Positions 17,927 to 26,460 of a stretch of DNA of 64,000 bases are shown in pieces (position 1 is the first letter of the stretch; each line of letters starts with the position of its first letter). The notes below the pieces were generated by a model. It searched no databases. It saw only the letters and a program-made list of their open reading frames with translations, and was not told the DNA's origin. The DNA comes from Pedobacter sp. SYSU D00535 (GTDB lineage Bacteria > Bacteroidota > Bacteroidia > Sphingobacteriales > Sphingobacteriaceae). The position numbers and the translations under genes are program-made. The stretch lies in NCBI RefSeq assembly GCF_017355855.1, contig NZ_JAFEWD010000001.1, forward strand, positions 930,001 through 994,000, written 5' to 3'.

Positions 17927-18880
17927 ATGGCAACCTTAACACCTGAACAAGAGCAATTCTTAAAAAAGTACAATCTTCCTATCAGTACTGTATTTGACGC
18001 TTCTGGCTTACAAAAAAAGGAGTACTCGGCAATCATGGACGAATTGGACAAATACATTGCTATTGGTGTAACACCTTGCACTAAAGCTAACCATACTATG
18101 CGCAACAAAACAGGACACTGCCTCCAGTGCAATCCTGCTGGCATTGTACATCGGATGAGATACTACCAAAATGCCTACATATACATTGCGGGCTCTCATC
18201 TAATAGAAAAGATGAAGGTGGGTTATACTAATGACCCCGACCAAAGAAAATATCTATTGAACAGCCACAAATACGGAGGAGCAGATGATTGGAAGATGCT
18301 TTACTCAGCAAAGTGCTCCAATGCAGGCCGGATAGAAAATGAAATCCAAAGGAGCATCAAATGCTACTACCATCCCTCCGACTATACGAAGGAAGGAAGA
18401 GTAGTTGGCGCCTACGAATTGTTTAAATGTAGCTATATAACCATCAAGGGAGCGATTGACGAATTAAAACGTAAGTTGCCTCAAGAAGGTTTTTTCGAAG
18501 AAAAAGAACATCCTACCGCCGCAAAATACAACTTTTTCACAAGCCCAGACATTAGTAAAAAGAGGCTAGGAAATAAACAGGAAGGTAGTCAAGATGACAC
18601 TGTCCGTAGCAAAAAACAACGCGCCGAAAGAAGATCCGAGTTTACAAGTCCGGTTGAACTCCAATTCACAGAATTGTCCTGGACAGATAAAATCAAATTC
18701 ATACTAAGAGAAACTGGCCGACCTATGGTAGTTGGAGATATAGTGAATATGGCACTATCGAAAGACCCTACTCGTTCCAAGGCAGTCTTGCGTCGGGGAA
18801 TTTCTTCACTTTTATCCAGACGCATCGGAAGGCACTTCTACAAAGAGGATAAGTCTTACGGTCTTGCCGAATGGACATAG
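17927..18880 (+). CDS. GIY-YIG nuclease-like protein with zinc knuckle and C-terminal HARE-HTH-like domain
   Basis: 317 aa. Residues 51-68 form a probable zinc site (C51, H56, H64, C65, C68 in GHCLQCNP). Residues about 83-170 match the T5orf172/MUG113 branch of GIY-YIG nucleases: YIYIAG (Y84, Y86) replaces GIY, KVGYT replaces YIG, then R107, the acidic residue in GRIENEIQ (about E136/E138) and a closing YELFKCS. The C-terminal region (about 250-317) is a winged-helix-like module beginning LSWTDKIKFILRETGRP, resembling HARE-HTH. The same module occurs in the protein at 28091-28648. The role is probably DNA cleavage guided by the HTH, in defence or element maintenance. A possible operator lies just upstream. 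The GIY-YIG call is fairly firm; the HARE-HTH call is tentative. Confidence 0.7.
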   Translation: MATLTPEQEQFLKKYNLPISTVFDASGLQKKEYSAIMDELDKYIAIGVTPCTKANHTMRNKTGHCLQCNPAGIVHRMRYYQNAYIYIAGSHLIEKMKVGYTNDPDQRKYLLNSHKYGGADDWKMLYSAKCSNAGRIENEIQRSIKCYYHPSDYTKEGRVVGAYELFKCSYITIKGAIDELKRKLPQEGFFEEKEHPTAAKYNFFTSPDISKKRLGNKQEGSQDDTVRSKKQRAERRSEFTSPVELQFTELSWTDKIKFILRETGRPMVVGDIVNMALSKDPTRSKAVLRRGISSLLSRRIGRHFYKEDKSYGLAEWT

Positions 18881-18897
18881 CTATCTACTTTTAACTT

Positions 18898-19401
18898 TTA
18901 CAGCGGAATTTGTAAATCAGCGCGAATTTCAGCGACCAGCTTATCTTCAATTGCCACAAATATTTCTCCTTTCCTCAGCTTGTTTACTGCATCCCAATAT
19001 CCCTTGTCCGCTTCGACCGATCTGGGTGCCCGTTCAGCAGTCGCAAAAGCCTCAAAAACGCTTCGCAGTTCTACCGTAAACTCTTTAAACAATGAATGGA
19101 TTGCATCTGAGAAGAAAGGTTTATTCACCGAATAGGATCTAACGACAGCATTAAAATCTTCCATGATTGCCCGTTGAAAAGATTGTTCTGGATGATATTG
19201 ATATTGATTAACTTTCAGCTTGAGATCATGTAGCTGCCCTAAAAGACTCTTGTAGACATCGATCTTTTCCTTAAAAACCCCCGAGTAAGTAATTTTAAAC
19301 TTCTCAATGTTACTATCGACCCTCTTCTTTACCCAAGTATAGAATAAAAAGTTTCCAAGTAAGGTGAGAATTGCCGGTGCGGCAATAGCTATTATGTCCA
19401 T
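18898..19401 (-). CDS. membrane-anchored hypothetical protein
   Basis: 167 aa. An N-terminal membrane helix (MDIIAIAAPAILTLLGNFLF) is followed by KKRVDSNIEKFK and a long amphipathic helical cytoplasmic region. This architecture recurs in small accessory proteins of mobile elements but I cannot name a family. It converges with the GIY-YIG gene (stops 17 nt apart). Length and composition support a real gene. Confidence 0.6.
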   Translation of the reverse strand: MDIIAIAAPAILTLLGNFLFYTWVKKRVDSNIEKFKITYSGVFKEKIDVYKSLLGQLHDLKLKVNQYQYHPEQSFQRAIMEDFNAVVRSYSVNKPFFSDAIHSLFKEFTVELRSVFEAFATAERAPRSVEADKGYWDAVNKLRKGEIFVAIEDKLVAEIRADLQIPL

Positions 19402-19456
19402 ATATCAATAATACACAAAATCTTCTAGGCCCCATTCATCATACACTGTAATGCAT

Positions 19457-19714
19457 TTACTTCAGCTCAATGCCGAAAAGCAAGGTAGATAGCTCGTCTA
19501 AAAAAAATTGTGTGGGCAGAGGCTCAGGATAATCCACATATATATGGACGTGCCCCATCAAATGGCGGAATGGGTGGCTTCGTGACCGGGTGGGGGTGTT
19601 TTTTTTTAACCTAAGCAACCGCAAAAACACTAATCCGTATTGATTTACCAGCAAAACAGAACCCCAAACCAACAATACTGCTATAATATGTCCGAGTTTG
19701 ACGATTAAAAACAA
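19457..19714 (-). CDS. doubtful small membrane protein
   Basis: 85 aa with one or two hydrophobic segments (IIAVLLVWGSVLLVNQYGLV) and a basic middle (RLLRLKKNTPTRSRS) encoded partly by a run of eight to nine T on the plus strand. No family. It lies upstream of the 167-aa membrane protein on the same strand. It may be real or chance; low confidence. Confidence 0.25.
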   Translation of the reverse strand: MFLIVKLGHIIAVLLVWGSVLLVNQYGLVFLRLLRLKKNTPTRSRSHPFRHLMGHVHIYVDYPEPLPTQFFLDELSTLLFGIELK

Positions 19715-19825
19715 TACAATCTTTAAAAATCCCTTAAAGCAAACTCCCTTTTCCCATACTAGACACCGTCAAAAACCCTAATAGAAGTACTTTAAGCGCC
19801 ATTTTTAAAATTATTTTCATTTTAA

Positions 19826-19859
19826 TTTGGATTTACAGAAAAAACTTCACGTATCTTTG
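19826..19859 (+). promoter_or_regulatory. Bacteroidota-type promoter (TTTG ... TATCTTTG)
   Basis: TTTG at 19826-19829 and TATCTTTG at 19852-19859, a consensus -7 with 22-nt spacing. Transcription would begin near 19866, 20-30 nt before the 60-aa ORF and about 135 nt before the 137-aa ORF. Confidence 0.6.
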
Positions 19860-19884
19860 TGGTGCGAATCAATACTACAATAAA

Positions 19885-20067
19885 ATGTTTTTAATCAACC
19901 TTTCTATTAACAATATTCCCGACATATCGGTGCAAGTCCGTAAGCTAAACCCTTTTGTGGTATTGGTTCGCAGTGATCGGGACTTTTTAAATTCTTTAAG
20001 TTATGCGAACCAACTTAGCGAACAACAACAATCAATTCCCCTATCAGCTAACAGCTATCCTGCTTGA
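19885..20067 (+). CDS. possible small leader ORF
   Basis: 60 aa, MFLINLSINNIPDISVQV at its start. It begins about 20 nt after the predicted transcription start and overlaps the start of the 137-aa gene in another frame by 65 nt. It could be a leader peptide that controls the next gene, or simply untranslated leader. No similarity recognised. Confidence 0.25.
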   Translation: MFLINLSINNIPDISVQVRKLNPFVVLVRSDRDFLNSLSYANQLSEQQQSIPLSANSYPA

Positions 20068-20416
20068 AGAGGGCCTTCTATTACCTTCAGTTGATGGATT
20101 AGAAACACAAAACAGATTTATTCTAGAAGTTTCAAACACTGAAACAGGCAAAAGAAGCTGGTTAGAGTTTTTAGACAAACGCCAAGAAATCGAGGGAGAT
20201 CAAGCCAAAGAGATTCTTTACAATCTAATTTGTGACGCTTGTACGGTAAAGGAGTATAGTTTTAGAGCATGGCGGAAACATTTCTGTGGCGAAACACTAA
20301 ACCAATACGCGAAGCTTAAGTACGACTATTACCTCACAATCTACGACCAACTTTGCGCGGTTATGGACGGGCCGGAGGGTATCGACAATGCTTTTGACAC
20401 TATTGCAATCTACTAA
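20003..20416 (+). CDS. hypothetical soluble protein
   Basis: 137 aa, acidic and mixed alpha/beta, with WLEFLDKRQEIEGDQAKEIL and FRAWRKHFCGETLNQYAKLK. No family recognised. It is preceded by one of the best promoters in the island (19826-19859), so it is likely expressed. It stands alone; the next gene downstream is on the other strand. Confidence 0.55.
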   Translation: MRTNLANNNNQFPYQLTAILLEEGLLLPSVDGLETQNRFILEVSNTETGKRSWLEFLDKRQEIEGDQAKEILYNLICDACTVKEYSFRAWRKHFCGETLNQYAKLKYDYYLTIYDQLCAVMDGPEGIDNAFDTIAIY

Positions 20417-21035
20417 TCCATTGGTTATTCACTGAGAACGCTTGAAGGTCTGTTAGGCCTATAAGTGGCAAGGCTATGGCTAGCTTTGATCTAATCGTAT
20501 TTCCGGAAGGATCTACAGGCGCGCAATTCTGTTTCTAAAACAGAGACTTCCGACTTGGCAGAAGGAAGGATAAAACCGGAATCAAGCTATTACTAAAGGT
20601 AACAAATATTTATACGCCTGTGCTGCCTGAGAACAGCACGGGCAAAACTTAAAATTAAACCCCTAAATAGAGTCTATTGGAAATTAATATCTCAATAGAC
20701 TATACTAGGGCCAAAAAGATATTAAAATGGCTGTAAGAGCCTAAAAATACTAGGCGGAATTTCGAAAGAACTTCCCATAAAAGAATCATCCTTCCTTAAT
20801 TACTTACTTTGTTTTTTAGCGAAAACGCCCACATGGCAAAAGTGATACCAGGGATCCCCTCTCTGGTATTCGCTTTTTATTCGTGTCTCATAAAGTGCCA
20901 AATCTTAAAACAGTCTCATAAAGTCCCAAATAAGTACCCCAGCGAACAATTAGAGCACTATTTTAATTGTCTCATGGCAGGAGTATTTTATGAGACGGCA
21001 AACACACAACTTCAAACAATTAATTAAATAAGGAT
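20417..21035. other. 619-nt intergenic region with three hairpins
   Basis: No gene seen. It contains a 10-bp hairpin GCCTGTGCTG/CAGCACGGGC (20616-20643); a longer interrupted inverted repeat (20661-20710) with arms CCCTA plus AGTCTATTG against CAATAGACT plus TAGGG, possibly an operator or structured RNA; and a terminator-like hairpin ATACCAGGGA/TCTCTGGTAT followed by CTTTTTATT (20845-20878). Confidence 0.45.
20845..20878 (+). terminator. rho-independent terminator candidate
   Basis: 10-bp stem with one mismatch, five-base loop, then a T-rich tail. It would end plus-strand transcription from the 137-aa gene or from a small RNA in this gap. Confidence 0.45.
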
Positions 21036-21443
21036 TTATCGGTCTGCCGGCTTGCTCTCCTCTTCGCTCTGTTGCAATTGTGGGCGCAGTTTGCCACGTC
21101 CATTAATTGCTATACTGCCTAACGATAAAACAGAAACTGCATAGTTTAGATACAAAGCATATGTGCCAGGGGAAATTTGATCTTTATCTGATCCATAGTA
21201 GTGCAGGAAGACAAGTAAAATATGAACTATAAGGGCCCTTCCCGCTGTTTTATTTGGATTATGTAACTTCTTATACACTAACTTATTCGTAAAATACGGA
21301 TAGAGTATCGCTAGGATAAATAAGAAATTCACAATCGTTGATTCTGGCTGATATAGCTTTTCGTACTCTAGGAAGTAAATAATTATGTAAGTAAGAACCC
21401 AATGATATAGGATTAGAAGTATTGTTGTGATAAGTTTTTTCAT
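21036..21443 (-). CDS. multi-pass membrane protein, unknown function
   Basis: 135 aa with about four hydrophobic helices (for example ITTILLILYHWVLTYIIIYF and IVNFLFILAILYPYFTN) and a polar, charged C-terminus (QLQQSEEESKPADR). No family recognised. It is isolated, with noncoding DNA on both sides. Small integral membrane proteins are common in phage and defence islands as exclusion or effector proteins, but nothing here proves that role. Confidence 0.55.
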   Translation of the reverse strand: MKKLITTILLILYHWVLTYIIIYFLEYEKLYQPESTIVNFLFILAILYPYFTNKLVYKKLHNPNKTAGRALIVHILLVFLHYYGSDKDQISPGTYALYLNYAVSVLSLGSIAINGRGKLRPQLQQSEEESKPADR

Positions 21444-21740
21444 CCACGAATAAAATCATAATCTAGAACTTATTCAAAAAATTAAGGCGCCTACATGGCT
21501 GTATTACCTCACTCCGAACAATCCCTCTCCCCTATCCTCCAATACCCCCTATTCCCTTAAAACACGCCCCTAATAACAGAAGTCGGCATACTTGAGATAA
21601 AGGAAAAAACACCCAGCAAAAGAATTCTTATTATAAGATATTAAGTAATAAGAGATTAAGTCGCGAAAATCGTTATGCGGTAAAAGGATATGTATTAAGG
21701 TAGTCTATCAGTTGAGTGTTTCCCTCGCTCCTATTTTCAT
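21444..21740. other. intergenic region with inverted repeat
   Basis: 297 nt, no gene. A C-rich stretch (about 21530-21570) is followed by an AT-rich block with the 8-bp inverted repeat TCTTATTA/TAATAAGA (21625-21652), about 90 nt downstream of the excisionase-like gene's stop codon. Possible protein-binding site. Confidence 0.35.
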
Positions 21741-22025
21741 TTACTTGCTACTCTTCAAATAATTTTTAGCCAACCAAGCATCTATATCTGACTTTTTAAA
21801 TCGTTTGTCTTTTCCACCTATTTGATTGTATCCTATATCTAACTGATACTTCTCTAGTGACTTTGTAGAGATTTTTAGGTACTTAGCGGTTTCGCTTGTG
21901 GTTAGCCAATAGTCTGATTTGAGTTTTTTGTTTTCCGCTGCAAGCTCTATTATTTGACGTTGAATAGTTTCAAACATGCCCTGAATAGCTTTAAAAGTCT
22001 CCGATTCAATTACGATTACTTCCAT
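21741..22025 (-). CDS. helix-turn-helix excisionase-family DNA-binding protein
   Basis: 94 aa. An N-terminal coiled-coil-like helix (FETIQRQIIELAAENKKLKS) is followed by an HTH_17/MerR-type wing: WLTTSETAKYLKISTKSLEK and the wing GGKDKRFKKSDIDAWL. Such proteins are recombination directionality factors or small repressors in Bacteroidota elements. A perfect palindrome lies 27 nt upstream of the start and is a plausible autoregulatory site. A second protein of the same kind is at 46666-46986. Confidence 0.8.
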   Translation of the reverse strand: MEVIVIESETFKAIQGMFETIQRQIIELAAENKKLKSDYWLTTSETAKYLKISTKSLEKYQLDIGYNQIGGKDKRFKKSDIDAWLAKNYLKSSK

Positions 22026-22052
22026 TTTTTGCCGAGTTTGTTATGTCTATTA

Positions 22053-22070
22053 GTTGAAAAACTTTTCAAC
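22053..22070. promoter_or_regulatory. perfect palindromic operator candidate
   Basis: GTTGAAAAACTTTTCAAC: 8-bp arms around AC, ending 27 nt before the excisionase-like start. The position fits autoregulation by that HTH protein. Confidence 0.5.
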
Positions 22071-22470
22071 AATAAATAAAGGGTACAGTTTAATCTTTTA
22101 CTTTAACACTAAATTCTTTGGAGAAAAGCCGAAAATATGAACCCTAAACAGAGAGAAATTACAGGTCCTGTGGTTAGCTTTCTAAGCCTGAGCTACCTAA
22201 AAATTGGCGTTTTTCAGCAAGGAGTAAACAAACAGGGCGCCGAAAAAATTTTACCCTACCCCGAAATTTTCCAAAACTAAATCAGAGAAAAAAGCAGCGA
22301 TGAGGAACTTAAACTTTATTGGTGCGAGGCTAGCCCTCATTTCAGAAAAACCTTGATTTTATCGCTCCCTATTTTGAACATTGAGAAAGATCCCAAAATC
22401 ATTTTTCCCTAGAGAAGTTGGAAATGGGGAAACTCCTTCAGCTACCCCTAATCCAAATTAGCTGCCTATC
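22071..22470. other. 400-nt intergenic region, no gene seen
   Basis: Between the 3' end of the HNH gene and the operator of the excisionase-like gene. AT-rich with runs of A/T (for example near 22245 and 22280). No promoter, hairpin or coding stretch that I can support. Confidence 0.4.
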
Positions 22471-23574
22471 CTACCCTTGTGCCTGTGTTGCTTTATACGT
22501 GAAGTTTACAGCCGGATGGTTTCGAGTGGTGGTACTTCTGTAAACGGAAGGATTCTCGGTGCTAACCAAAAAGTTTGCTACCTCCTCTTTGCTGATGTCG
22601 CAATCCTCTATTTCCTTATCCCCGCTAATAATAAATATACGGCTACTGCAACTAAAAGTCGGATCTGTAGAATACAGCAATTGAAACACAGCATCCGGAT
22701 ATTTCTTTGCTAAAAACCGAGCTATCTCGACCCCATCTCCTATCAGGGTTGTAAAGGTCAGCGTTTCGGACAGTTTATGGACCTGCACATCTGAAATGAT
22801 ATATTTAAAATGCTTCTCAAGCGAAAGCAAGATAGCATCTATATCGCAACCTCCACAAGCTAGTTGATTAGCTACGTTGATTTTCCGGTTCGCCGGTTCG
22901 GTAACTAGCATCTGCGCTGCTTCTTCCTTAGGATGAAAACTAAATCCAGCGAGATCACGCTTACACAGCTCCCTTAACCTGTAGGCGCTTATTCCCAGTA
23001 AGCTAGCCGCCTCCTTAGCTATATCAAATACACATCCATTGATCTTAAAAAAACCAAGAAACTTATGGTGATTTTCTCCTCTTGGAAGGTTTTTCACACA
23101 AAGCAAAGAACTGTCTGTAACTGAGCTTGTGTACTGGCATATACGGTGAGTATGGTCGACATTTCCCTTCACATTCTTTAAAGAAGCTCTAAATGCAGCT
23201 GACTTTAATTTGTTATCTCTAGAGGAAAGAAGTTGAAGATTCCCGAGGATATTGTTCCCTCGGCGATTATCTCGATGATCCACTTCATACCCACACGGTA
23301 TATTTCCAAAAAAAGACAACCATTGTAGGCTATGGACTTTGTACCATTTGCTCTTACTAGATATCCACACTTGTCGGTATCCGTGATCTGACTCAACCCC
23401 TACTTCCCGACCCGAGATAAAGGAATACACGGTCCCTTTGTCCCCAATAGCATAATTCGCGTCGATAGCACAATCTAAAAAACGTTCCTTTGGCTTCCCT
23501 GCCCCTTTGATTACATAGCCCTTTTCTGACATACGGTTTAGTTTATAATGGTTTATCTTAACTGTTGAATACAA
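22471..23574 (-). CDS. HNH endonuclease (NUMOD4/HNH_3 type) with long unknown C-terminus
   Basis: 367 aa. Residues about 33-75 resemble a NUMOD4 module (YAIGDKGTVYSF ... YRQVWI). Residues about 78-121 are an HNH_3 nuclease: KVHSLQW, then GYEVDHRDNRRGNNILGN with H100 and N107, then LQLLSSRDN. Homing-type endonucleases share this pair. The following 240 residues, including CKRDLAGFSF and a cysteine pair in ACGGCDID, match no family I know and suggest a specific targeting or second domain. The start may instead be the ATG at 23532. No intron or intein context is visible, so it looks free-standing. Confidence 0.75.
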   Translation of the reverse strand: MYSTVKINHYKLNRMSEKGYVIKGAGKPKERFLDCAIDANYAIGDKGTVYSFISGREVGVESDHGYRQVWISSKSKWYKVHSLQWLSFFGNIPCGYEVDHRDNRRGNNILGNLQLLSSRDNKLKSAAFRASLKNVKGNVDHTHRICQYTSSVTDSSLLCVKNLPRGENHHKFLGFFKINGCVFDIAKEAASLLGISAYRLRELCKRDLAGFSFHPKEEAAQMLVTEPANRKINVANQLACGGCDIDAILLSLEKHFKYIISDVQVHKLSETLTFTTLIGDGVEIARFLAKKYPDAVFQLLYSTDPTFSCSSRIFIISGDKEIEDCDISKEEVANFLVSTENPSVYRSTTTRNHPAVNFTYKATQAQG

Positions 23575-23994
23575 AAATAAAGGTTATTGGTGTACGTATT
23601 TTGCGTGGGAATTAAGGCAAGAGGATGACAAAAACGGCCTTAACAGGCTTCAGGAACAGCTTTATTACAATTCCACTCTTAGTCGATTTCATTTTTCGAG
23701 ATGAAAAAAGTATTACGCAAAGTAGGAGTTGACGACAGCTCTATCAATACCTTTATTGTCATTCAAAGTTCCCTATCAAAATTTCGGGTAGAAAATTCGG
23801 GGAATTGTACATCTCACTCAAAGATTACTATTGAGAAATGAATATTTTCCTTAACATTTTATTCAATCATGTCACACGTAGTTTTGGAACACATGGCACG
23901 TTTCAGCTCAACCGCTACTGCCAGGCCTAGCTAGCCACAGAGATTTATAAAATCTGGCGGAAAAGAATTATGTTTATTTCTTTAACTCGAAAAC
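23575..23994. other. 420-nt intergenic region
   Basis: Holds only a 46-codon ORF on the plus strand (23701-23841, MKKVLRKVGVDDSSIN...) that may be a fragment or a tiny gene; I cannot support it further. The rest is AT-rich leader for the divergent HNH and 310-aa genes. Confidence 0.35.
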
Positions 23995-24927
23995 GTGAAA
24001 AGCAAAAATATCGGACAATTAAGCAAAGAGCTTCAAGTCTTTGAAGATGAAAGTGCACAGGAAGTTATACTTCTTGAGGGTATATTAGATAAGCTAGAAA
24101 AGCATTCTGGTTTAGAATCAATTGAAGACCAGCTAAGAAAGTCGCGTGAGAGGATTCTAAGGTTGAAAGACTTGAGCATGAAACTTCGCGTTGCAAATGG
24201 CTTGCAGGCGCTAGAAAACGAACCAGCGTATAAAAGGAAATTAAAAAAACTTGAAAAAATTCATGGGTTAGAAAACGTACAGTCCATTGCACCTACCTTC
24301 TATAAAGGTCCAAACAAAGAGGAGAAGATAAAGGAATTGGAAGCTGAAAATAAGAGGCTAAAGAATTTCATCTATTCAGATGTATTAGCGACTAGCGATG
24401 TGAAAATGCAGTTAGTACCGGTAAATATTTATCTTGATTGTGAGGTGCCCGAAACGATCTATCAAGCCTACCAATCAGTTCTTGATTTACTTCCAAGTAT
24501 AGGATTCGAAACGTTGTTCGAGTTCGAATCTGAGCGTGGGTCTTGGATAAAAAGGCTAATTGGTGTTTCCAAAGAGGCAATTAACAGTGAGGAAGTACGG
24601 AAAAGACTGCGAGAGGCTGAATACGGGATAGAAGTAAATGCGATACTGAAACAGCAATCAGAAATAGACCGAAATCAATCCGAAGCCTTAATGAATATCC
24701 TAAAATCAGTAGAAACAATTCCAAATGCTGCAATAAGAATCGGCTCCTTATTGGTGGTAAAACTGACCAATACTGAGGGGGAAGTCAATGTACAAGTAAG
24801 GTCACTAAGTATTTCAGAGCTTTTTATTCTAAACAAGAATCCGGAACTCCTACATAAGCCAAGCCAAATATTGACAGCGATTTCAAGAGAGCTGGCCACC
24901 GATATTAAAAATCCTGAATCGCCTTAA
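23995..24927 (+). CDS. 310-aa protein with coiled coil and conserved-looking C-terminal domain, unknown function
   Basis: GTG start. The N-terminal half is helical and charged (LEGILDKLEKHSGLESIEDQ, then KIKELEAENKRLKNFIY), a coiled coil. From about residue 138 a compact alpha/beta domain begins VPVNIYLDCEVPETIYQAYQ, continues with SERGSWIKRLIG, and ends with AIRIGSLLVVKLTNTEGEVN, LSISELFILNKNPELL and a final helix. This organisation recalls small domains appended to bacterial conflict proteins, but I cannot name it. No membrane segment. It opens the defence-rich run, and the next gene is on the opposite strand. Likely a real gene. Confidence 0.6.
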   Translation: MKSKNIGQLSKELQVFEDESAQEVILLEGILDKLEKHSGLESIEDQLRKSRERILRLKDLSMKLRVANGLQALENEPAYKRKLKKLEKIHGLENVQSIAPTFYKGPNKEEKIKELEAENKRLKNFIYSDVLATSDVKMQLVPVNIYLDCEVPETIYQAYQSVLDLLPSIGFETLFEFESERGSWIKRLIGVSKEAINSEEVRKRLREAEYGIEVNAILKQQSEIDRNQSEALMNILKSVETIPNAAIRIGSLLVVKLTNTEGEVNVQVRSLSISELFILNKNPELLHKPSQILTAISRELATDIKNPESP

Positions 24928-25001
24928 TAGTCGTAGAGAAATGATCTGCTCTTCATCTACATATCATCTATGCTGGTGTAACGTTCCTATAGTTATTAAA
25001 G

Positions 25002-25976
25002 TTAAGAGATAAAGGCCGTTGCGGAAACCTTTTCTTCCAACCCCAATCTCCTCCCTTTTTCATCGATCCAAGCAAGATTTTCCACCGAATAATAGAACAT
25101 GTGCAGGGTCGGGTTCTCCAAAGCGCTGGTAACGATACAAAGCCGGTATTCAGATTGAAACTCCTTCATTTTTTTATACTCATTCGCCGTTAATTCCGCA
25201 ACCACTTCTTTACCAGACAGTCCTTTCACCTCTATCTTTAAAGTTAGTCTCTCACGGCGCGCTTCCAGATCCCACCCAACGTTGTCTCTTTCAACAGATT
25301 CGACCTGGTATTCAAGACTTGTGAAATGCCTAGTAACAAGATCTACAGCAGCCTTCTCTACTTCAATCCTCCTCAGTGTATCTGGCTGCCGCGGCGGGTT
25401 AGGCACTGGTGGTACCCCCCGGTTTTTGATATAGGCACGCACCTCTCGGACAAAGTCCGGGTTTTGATCAGCATACCACACATTGCTCTGCCCCATCCAA
25501 CCCTTTTTAGCTCGCTCAACCACTTTAACCCTATTGTCCTTCGGCAAAAGTGTGCAGTCCTCTACCTTAGCAGAAACGAAATAGCCAAAACTTGCTCCCG
25601 AAATTAAACGACCGCTTCCAGATGGAGCGTCTTGCAATGTCCTATAGACTGTAGCATTTCTAAACCATCCAACAATCTTAGTACCTCCATTATCTGGATC
25701 ACTGGCTGTCCAAACTACCGTAATTCCTTCAATTTTCTGATCGGATTTTGATCCACCGAGTTTTTCTAGCTTAATCGTGCTTGGATTATTGTACTTCCGA
25801 TCTATTTTGGGTTGAACGTAGGCATAGCAATTACCGCGATGAGGTTTGAAATTATATACTTCTCCGCCCCAACCTTCTCTTTGCACGTGTTTTCCACCAC
25901 CTCGAATACTATCATTAGCAAGGCCCTGATAAAGGTCCATCCAGCCTGTATTTAAGAATAATAATCTATCATTCAT
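25002..25976 (-). CDS. DUF3883 protein, probable modification-dependent restriction nuclease
   Basis: 324 aa. The C-terminal region (about 205-300) fits DUF3883, a PD-(D/E)xK-fold domain of restriction systems: a helix ending EKAAVDLVTRHF, then NVGWDLEARRERLTLKIEVK with Asp near residue 236 and the E-x-K near 248, then ELTANEYKKM. The N-terminal 170 residues (NTGWMDLYQGLANDSIRGGG ... VVWTASDPDNGGTKIVGWFR) look like a base-flipping, EVE/PUA-type reader that would detect modified bases. Together this is the plan of a type IV (modified-DNA) restriction enzyme. The N-terminal call is by eye and tentative. It neighbours AbiH and HEPN genes. Confidence 0.65.
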   Translation of the reverse strand: MNDRLLFLNTGWMDLYQGLANDSIRGGGKHVQREGWGGEVYNFKPHRGNCYAYVQPKIDRKYNNPSTIKLEKLGGSKSDQKIEGITVVWTASDPDNGGTKIVGWFRNATVYRTLQDAPSGSGRLISGASFGYFVSAKVEDCTLLPKDNRVKVVERAKKGWMGQSNVWYADQNPDFVREVRAYIKNRGVPPVPNPPRQPDTLRRIEVEKAAVDLVTRHFTSLEYQVESVERDNVGWDLEARRERLTLKIEVKGLSGKEVVAELTANEYKKMKEFQSEYRLCIVTSALENPTLHMFYYSVENLAWIDEKGRRLGLEEKVSATAFIS

Positions 25977-26015
25977 GCACTAGTGGCAATTTTATCTGAA
26001 TCGAAAACAATGGAA

Positions 26016-26372
26016 TCAATCTACAATTACAATTTGCTTTGGATCTGTGATTGTGATTTGGGGTCTATTCCGAAATTCTGATATTTTTCCCGCAACTATT
26101 ATAGTCTTACCTTTGAACAACTCCTCTGGGTTTGCTTTGAACTTTGCCCTATCCTCGCCTCGAATGACCAGAGTCAGAAGTTGGTTAGGAAAAACGCCTC
26201 CAAGATTCAGAAGCGTTAGGGAGGCACTCTCCAAGTACCTACCGCCGGAAACTGTTTCTGTAATAGAAACCGAATCACCAATATGTTTTCCTGCATCAGA
26301 TGCTTTGATTTTGGTTTGGCTAGCAGCATTTAAGGAAAACAACACAAATGCGAGTACGGTCAGCTTTTTCAT
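26016..26372 (-). CDS. small secreted OB-fold-like protein
   Basis: 118 aa. Signal peptide MKKLTVLAFVLFSLNAASQ. The mature part (KHIGDSVSITETVSGGRYLE ... GKTIIVAGKISEFRNRPQIT) has the order of strands seen in nucleic-acid-binding OB-fold/YgiW-like periplasmic proteins; the segment GKTIIVAGKI followed by RPQITI is typical. Why a periplasmic protein sits in a defence island is unclear. Separate transcript, 40 nt downstream of the DUF3883 start on the same strand. Confidence 0.65.
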   Translation of the reverse strand: MKKLTVLAFVLFSLNAASQTKIKASDAGKHIGDSVSITETVSGGRYLESASLTLLNLGGVFPNQLLTLVIRGEDRAKFKANPEELFKGKTIIVAGKISEFRNRPQITITDPKQIVIVD

Positions 26373-26460
26373 GATCCTAATATAAATATTGTTTCGATAT
26401 AGACGATATTGCTATTTTAGATAAACGAAAAGGACTCTCACTCTTCTAATATCATAATTA

